NCBI GenBank assembly: GCA_964613795.1
Contig: CAZTJR010000004.1
Coordinates: 92,903 to 156,902, forward strand
DNA: 64,000 nucleotides
Reading direction: 5' to 3'
DNA from: Chromatocurvus sp964613795
Lineage (GTDB): Bacteria; Pseudomonadota; Gammaproteobacteria; Pseudomonadales; Halieaceae
Part shown: piece after piece, positions 60,601 to 64,000 of the stretch
Layout of the letters: each line of letters opens with the position of its first letter
Numbering within the stretch: the first letter of the stretch is position 1
Position numbers and translations under genes: made by a program
Notes under the pieces: model-generated
The model's input: the letters and a program-made list of their open reading frames with translations, nothing else
The model's database searches: none
What the model was told of the DNA's origin: nothing

Positions 60601-61155
60601 AGGGATTTCGCGGTTGCCCGGCAGGCTGAGGACATCGCGGCCGGCCTCCCAGGCGTTAAGCCAGTCGGCCCGGTACACCTGGTACTGATCGAACAGATCC
60701 GCCAGTCGCTCCGCAAGCTGATAGTGCTTGCGCTGTTCGTCGTCCTCACGCAGATAGCGGGCCAGCGGGGCGAACCGCGGATCATCCAGTACCCGAGGCA
60801 GCAGCGCCAGCAGCCGCCAGCGCAGCCGCGCCTTGTCGTAGGGAGAGGTTGCCGGCACCTCTCCCGGTCCTTCAACCGCCTCAATTACAGCGCGGTAGAC
60901 CTCCCACTGAAAACGGGCTGGCAGCATGACATCGGTGCCCAGGCAGATGCCGCGACCGGGCTGTCCCTGCCGCTCCCCGAAGGAGATTTTCAGCCACTGG
61001 GCAATGCCGTTGCTCTGCACCAGGAATACCGTGCGCTCGAGGGGATGCAGCGGGTGGCGATTCAGCCAGCCCAGGGTTAGCTCGAGCAGGTCCTCGGTGC
61101 GGTTGCTCTGCAGGACGATCAGGCCGTCGTGGGTTGATGGTGCAGGGTCGGTCAC
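57604..61155 (-). CDS. recC: Exodeoxyribonuclease V subunit gamma (RecC)
   Basis: The 1183-residue protein begins at a GTG with AAAGGA 10 bp upstream. Its N terminus (IVLQSNRTEDLLELTLGWL, then VFLVQSNGIAQWLKI and GRGICLGTDVMLPARF) and later stretches (FGISSLPQQVLEVL, the LLGMSDGAYPRR loop) are characteristic. RecC holds the complex together and reads Chi on the 3' strand. It is the first gene of the recCBD operon, 183 bp downstream of the mipA-like gene on the same strand. Confidence 0.94.
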   Translation of the reverse strand: MTDPAPSTHDGLIVLQSNRTEDLLELTLGWLNRHPLHPLERTVFLVQSNGIAQWLKISFGERQGQPGRGICLGTDVMLPARFQWEVYRAVIEAVEGPGEVPATSPYDKARLRWRLLALLPRVLDDPRFAPLARYLREDDEQRKHYQLAERLADLFDQYQVYRADWLNAWEAGRDVLSLPGNREIPVPTEQRWQPALWRMIGDTMGAAFASTHRGAVHRRFLDSAARLQKRPPRLPPRVVVFGISSLPQQVLEVLTALSGVSEVILCLLNPCQHFWGEIIETREVLRHYHRQQRRRGMPENLHLNPESLHLHAHPLLAAWGKQGRDYLQLLAEYDSTDVQAMAALQQPVDWFQSPPTDSLLGQLQDDILELRPLAETRDTWPPVDTARDLSIRFQRCHSPQRELEVLHDQLLAAFADSDSLQPRDIMVMVPDINDYAPSIDAVFGQFSREDARHVPYHVADQQQRHRQPMLVALETLLSLPTLRFRASEILDLLDIPPLRQRFGLAESDLPVLQRWIRGANVRWGLNADQRSELDLPWHDDLHSWRFGLARMLMGYAVGEAAENGADWAAIVPYDEVAGLDAALVGPLYRLILVLDELRQRLQQPQSVADWGDTLRALLEMTLKPVSAAEQGMLEQIRITLDAWQTEIEEAGVLEPLSLAVVRESWLDRIDEPQLSRSFLMGRITFATLMPMRAIPFRHIYLLGMSDGAYPRRTDAVDFDLMALREHYRAGDRSRRDDDRYLFLEALLSARERLSISWCGRSVKDNSEQPPSVLVGQLRDHLGKGWRLASGQPAAELLPAITTEHPLQPFGAAYFREDSALFTYATEWQSLRSDQRTQADPEPHSPPLPAWWPEVDVTLAQLAGFLRDPVAALFQQRLATYVRDDDILAQDEEPFAFDGLDKWQQLDALLQPLGQRLAQGEDVDLPDLFARRVNQRQRAGDYPPVPVGPAVRKTLLQPLPGTLESYRDCLAVYPERLPLTPIVRHDASLDWEGAERRLVLADTLDGMHVSPDRDATARIVLMTSSVNRGRDRHWMQILKQWPAHLALQLLYPGAATHLVSPGGTLVLRGMPEAQAQERLDRLMGSWLRGMQRPIPTHPELAFAMLRRYPDGSPHDSQVESLLADSRLRADWDRSFEQLCERTPLLVREYPTLEALVQAPAFLAASLELYADVWAWVGAVQEDDQ

Positions 61156-61255
61156 TCGCTGTGTTTCCTTTGTTCGCCAGAGACAGCACCGACGCGCACA
61201 GCGGTGGCCTCAGTCACAGGTAATAGCTATGGACTTTACGTGACTTGCCAGAGGA

Positions 61256-61273
61256 AGACAGCCGTGGCTGTCT
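61256..61273 (-). terminator. Hairpin downstream of MipA/OmpV gene
   Basis: AGACAGCC-GT-GGCTGTCT forms an 8-bp stem 66 bp past the mipA-like stop, followed on the minus strand by TTCCTCT. It may separate the mipA transcript from recCBD. Confidence 0.45.
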
Positions 61274-61338
61274 GCACAGGTACACTTTTCAAGCAGGTGT
61301 GGGTGGAACGCGGCGCGGCGTTGCCAGGCGAAGAACGC

Positions 61339-62193
61339 TCAGAAGCGCCGCGTGATCGACATGAGAACAAACAGCTGTGTCTTTTCCTCAACCACCGGGC
61401 TGTCCGCCGCATTATCAATCAGCCGCGACGCGCGGGCGATGCCGGTCCAGCGCCAACGCGACTGGCCCACCGGCAGGCTCAGCAGCCCTTGCAGGCCCAG
61501 GCGCTCCAGTCCCGCTCCCGCCGTGTACTGCGGCAGACCCGAGGTCGCTGACTCCGCCGGGGTGACCGCGAACAGGCTGTCCTTGTAATTGCTGTCGCCG
61601 AGGCGCAGCACCGGACCTAGCGAGTAAAAGCCGCCCGTCCTCCCCACCCGGCCACGGCGCGCCGCACTGAGATCGAGGTACATCCCCTCATGTCCGCCGC
61701 CGACATCCTGAGCCAGCGTCGCATTGGCCGTCCACTCACGACCGCCGGTCTCGACCGACAGCCGCGCCTCCGTGGCGACATTGACTTCCTTCAGCCCAGG
61801 TATGTCGTCATTGCGGACGTTGAAGCCCGGAGCAATAGATGCGGCGATGTTGAAAAAGCGACTGCTGGTGAGATCGCGATTGCGATATAGATAACCACCA
61901 ATTCCCTGCGGGATATTGGCGAAGTAGCGCGTGCCCTTGTCATCGAGGTAGCGAAAATCAAAATAGGGCAGCGGCAACAGCCGGTAATCGGCCCCGCCCA
62001 CCGACTCCGGATTCACAATCACGCCGAGACCGAGTTCCGTCCGCCACCCGGCGGAACCTGCGCCGCGTTGCTCGACTGCGCCGGCGGCCGACGCTTTGCG
62101 GCTCTCCGGGGGCTGGGCCTGGGAAACCGGCACCACAGACATCGTCAATGACAGCACAGACAAGATTAGCGGGACAAGGCGAAGGCGGAGCAT
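61339..62193 (-). CDS. MipA/OmpV family outer-membrane protein
   Basis: The 284-residue protein has a signal peptide (about 1-26, PLILSVLSLTMSVVPVSQAQ) and a small beta-barrel with LGVIVNPESVGGADYRLLP and the C-terminal LFVLMSITRRF strand. MipA/OmpV proteins are scaffold or porin-like outer-membrane proteins. MipA of E. coli joins MltA and PBP1B, but most homologues are uncharacterised. It is divergent from the M19 dipeptidase (193-bp gap) and upstream of recC on the same strand. Confidence 0.88.
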   Translation of the reverse strand: MLRLRLVPLILSVLSLTMSVVPVSQAQPPESRKASAAGAVEQRGAGSAGWRTELGLGVIVNPESVGGADYRLLPLPYFDFRYLDDKGTRYFANIPQGIGGYLYRNRDLTSSRFFNIAASIAPGFNVRNDDIPGLKEVNVATEARLSVETGGREWTANATLAQDVGGGHEGMYLDLSAARRGRVGRTGGFYSLGPVLRLGDSNYKDSLFAVTPAESATSGLPQYTAGAGLERLGLQGLLSLPVGQSRWRWTGIARASRLIDNAADSPVVEEKTQLFVLMSITRRF

Positions 62194-62386
62194 GGCGATG
62201 CACTCTTAGGGTTTGAGCACTTTACGCCCGCACGGAGACGACGGTTCATTGTCTGCTGCAAAGGCCAGGCTTTTACTCCCGATGCTGGCGCGGCTGCTCT
62301 TGCGGGATACCACCTCGCGCAGGCAATTAACCGGGGATTCACCAAGGGTGTAGACTGAGATTCATCTTTCTGTCAGTGATGCCGCC

Positions 62387-63550
62387 ATGAGAAAACTTCG
62401 CCTGCCCCTGCTCATCCTCGCGCTTGCAGTCGGCCTGTTTTTCGCCCTCGCCCCGCGCATGGTCGAAAACAGCATGAACCGGGTACTGCCCCACGCGCCG
62501 GCACCGATAACGCCGAAAGCTGCGGCACTGCACGCTGATCTGATCGTCGGCGACCTGCACACCGACAGCACACTCTGGCGCAGGGACCTCACAGAGCGCA
62601 GCGAGCGCGGGCACGTAGACCTGCCGCGCCTGCGCGCCGGCAACGTCGCGCTGCAGGTCTTCACCTCTGTCACCCGCACACCGGCCGGAATGAATTATGA
62701 ACGCAACAGCAGCGAGGCCAGGGACAACATCACCCTGCTGGCCATGGCCCAGCGCTGGCCGCCACGAACCTGGGGCAGCCTCACGGAACGCGCTCTTTAC
62801 CAGGGCGAGAGGATAGCGGCCATCGCCAACGCCGAGCCTGAGGCTCTGGTGCTGCTGCGCAACGCCGCCGATCTTGTCAGACTGCTTGACGAACGCGACG
62901 CTGGCGCGCAAACCGTGGGCGCCGTTCTCGGGATCGAAGGCGCCCATGCCCTCGACGGCGACCTCGCCAGCATTGATCGTCTTTACGGCGCCGGCTTCCG
63001 CATGTTCGGGCTGCACCACTTTTTTGATAATGCACTCGGCGGCTCGCTTCACGGCACGGGCGGTCAGGGGCTTTCGGCGTTCGGCGAAGCGGTCGTCCGC
63101 CGCCTCGACGAGCGGGGAGCGATCATCGACGTGGCGCATTCCTCGCCGCAGAGCGTGCGCGAAGTGCTGACTCTGACGACGCGGCCACTGGTCGTCAGCC
63201 ATACCGGCTTTCAGGGCCACTGCCCGACGCCGCGAAATATTGACGACGCGCTCATGCGCGACATCGCTGCGGCTGGCGGTCTGATCGGGGTCGGCTTCTG
63301 GGATGCCGCGGTGTGCGACGTTTCTCCCGCGGGTATCGCTGCCGCCATCAGCTATGGCGTTGCGCTTGTGGGCGAAGATCACATTGCACTGGGATCGGAC
63401 TACGATGGCGCGACGACCGTGCCTTTCGATGTTTCCGAGCTTGCCGTGCTGACAGACACCCTGCTAAAGGCGGGCATGGCCGAGTCGACGATCCGCAAGG
63501 TCATGGGCGGCAATCTGTCACGCTTTCTCTTGCAAAACCTGCCGCAATAG
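62387..63550 (+). CDS. Membrane dipeptidase (M19 renal dipeptidase family)
   Basis: The 387-residue zinc hydrolase has an N-terminal membrane anchor or signal (LLILALAVGLFFALAP). Ligands are in GDLHTDST (H-x-D), GIEGAHAL (E), and the histidines of VAHSS and VSHTG, with the closing ALGSDYDGATTVP. The family cleaves dipeptides, including those with D-residues. The order and length are typical. It is divergent from mipA and followed by a 213-bp gap before a PAS-domain gene. Confidence 0.92.
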   Translation: MRKLRLPLLILALAVGLFFALAPRMVENSMNRVLPHAPAPITPKAAALHADLIVGDLHTDSTLWRRDLTERSERGHVDLPRLRAGNVALQVFTSVTRTPAGMNYERNSSEARDNITLLAMAQRWPPRTWGSLTERALYQGERIAAIANAEPEALVLLRNAADLVRLLDERDAGAQTVGAVLGIEGAHALDGDLASIDRLYGAGFRMFGLHHFFDNALGGSLHGTGGQGLSAFGEAVVRRLDERGAIIDVAHSSPQSVREVLTLTTRPLVVSHTGFQGHCPTPRNIDDALMRDIAAAGGLIGVGFWDAAVCDVSPAGIAAAISYGVALVGEDHIALGSDYDGATTVPFDVSELAVLTDTLLKAGMAESTIRKVMGGNLSRFLLQNLPQ

Positions 63551-63763
63551 CGGCCACGGCCAGGAGGCCTGCGTGGAATAGCCCGACAGAGATAGACGGA
63601 AAACGGCCGTTATTACGCTGGTGGCCCCACATCCCCTAGAATTGAGTGCAGCACCACCTTGTCAGCCGCCTGCCTGGATGGTAGTCCTGTCGGGAAAATC
63701 GCGACGCGCGTCGGAGGAACATCCCCATCAACGAGCGATTGCAAACACTCCGGATACGGCCAG

Positions 63764-64000
63764 ATGCCAGATAGCGCGACATTCGATCGCTCGCTGCTCC
63801 GGGCCATCCAGGAAGCGTCGCCGGACGGCATACTCGTGGTCGACGGCCAGGGCCGGGTTGCCTCTTTCAACCGGCGGTTTCTCGAGATCTGGCGGATTTC
63901 CGGCGAGCAAATGGCCTCGAGCGGCGGGAGAGGCGGCGCAACATCGGAGGGCGGCATTCTTCCCGAAGCGGCGGAAAAGGTGGCGGATAGCGCAGGATTC
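63764..64000 (+). CDS. PAS-domain sensor protein, 3' partial
   Basis: 79 residues are visible before the right edge. After a short leader the sequence RAIQEASPDGILVVDGQGRV and ASFNRRFLEIWRIS is the start of a PAS sensory domain, as found at the N terminus of histidine kinases, diguanylate cyclases and phosphodiesterases. The output domain lies outside the window. No strong ribosome site precedes ATG 63764. The frame has no stop for some way upstream, so the start is uncertain. Confidence 0.75.
   Translation, partial: MPDSATFDRSLLRAIQEASPDGILVVDGQGRVASFNRRFLEIWRISGEQMASSGGRGGATSEGGILPEAAEKVADSAGF

Noticed and set aside
1..64000. tRNA, rRNA, CRISPR arrays, prophage or insertion sequences
   Set aside because: No cloverleaf-like tRNA, no rRNA-like conserved block, no regularly spaced direct repeat with spacers, and no transposase or integrase coding region was found on reading both strands.

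Overview
The window is GC-rich (roughly 60-65% by eye), densely packed DNA from one bacterial chromosome. It carries no rRNA, tRNA, phage, insertion sequence or CRISPR array that I can see. Family content points to a marine or halotolerant gammaproteobacterium. The supporting families are RecBCD, EpmB, the PA2778/PA2779 pair, a PA3496-like small protein, DUF1415, several Tat-dependent periplasmic enzymes, two TonB-dependent receptors, an OprO/P-type porin and an ectoine catabolic operon. A Halieaceae/Spongiibacteraceae-type lineage is my inference and is not proven. Two runs of exactly 100 N (25782-25881 and 27128-27227) show that this is a draft scaffold.

Layout. 0-5.3 kb: an MBL-fold hydrolase cut by the left edge and translationally coupled to a YghU-type glutathione transferase, then a DUF3667 membrane protein, a SnoaL-like protein, an SDR and a DUF1295 enzyme. 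5.3-9.8 kb: a minus-strand outer-membrane/periplasmic cluster of TonB receptor, a 78-residue truncated PHP protein and PhoD phosphatase. 10-17 kb: mixed housekeeping genes (SnoaL-like, dinB, rhodanese, dps, PA2778/PA2779, DUF1330, RNase HI with a viroplasmin domain, a gamma-glutamylcyclotransferase-like protein, DUF1415). 17-22.2 kb: a four-gene minus-strand operon, doeB2-doeD-doeA-doeC, able to take ectoine to aspartate. 22.4-28.3 kb: a small unknown protein, ppnN, an FKBP isomerase, fumC (broken by a gap) and a second TonB receptor (also gapped). 28.3-32.4 kb: a RimK-like pseudogene remnant, then XdhC facing an IorAB-type molybdenum hydroxylase. 32.6-40.1 kb: membrane protein, GNAT, MFS_2 transporter, thioesterase, CPA1 antiporter coupled to an FAH-family enzyme, HNH nuclease, shikimate kinase and a PA3496-like protein. 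40.1-46.6 kb: LysR regulator, small ORF, PuuA-like glutamine synthetase divergent from a PuuB-like oxidase, EpmB, and a TPR-methyltransferase. 46.7-51.7 kb: a porin behind tandem Pho boxes, YihY, a coiled-coil protein, and an operon of persulfide dioxygenase-rhodanese fusion plus methyltransferase. 51.7-61.2 kb: the recC-recB-recD operon, ending in a REP-like palindrome. 61.3-64 kb: MipA/OmpV protein, M19 dipeptidase, and the start of a PAS-domain protein.

How it fits together. The clearest pathway is ectoine degradation. Three other functional threads are phosphate scavenging (PhoD and its TonB receptor; the Pho-boxed porin), gamma-glutamyl polyamine-type catabolism (PuuA/PuuB pair), and DNA break repair (RecBCD, with DinB elsewhere). 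I found no convincing wholly new system. The most unusual items are the truncated PHP protein, the REP-like palindrome that supplies the recD stop codon, two 14-bp tandem repeats with a shared core immediately after stop codons, and the non-AUG, overlapping start of the PA2778-type peptidase.
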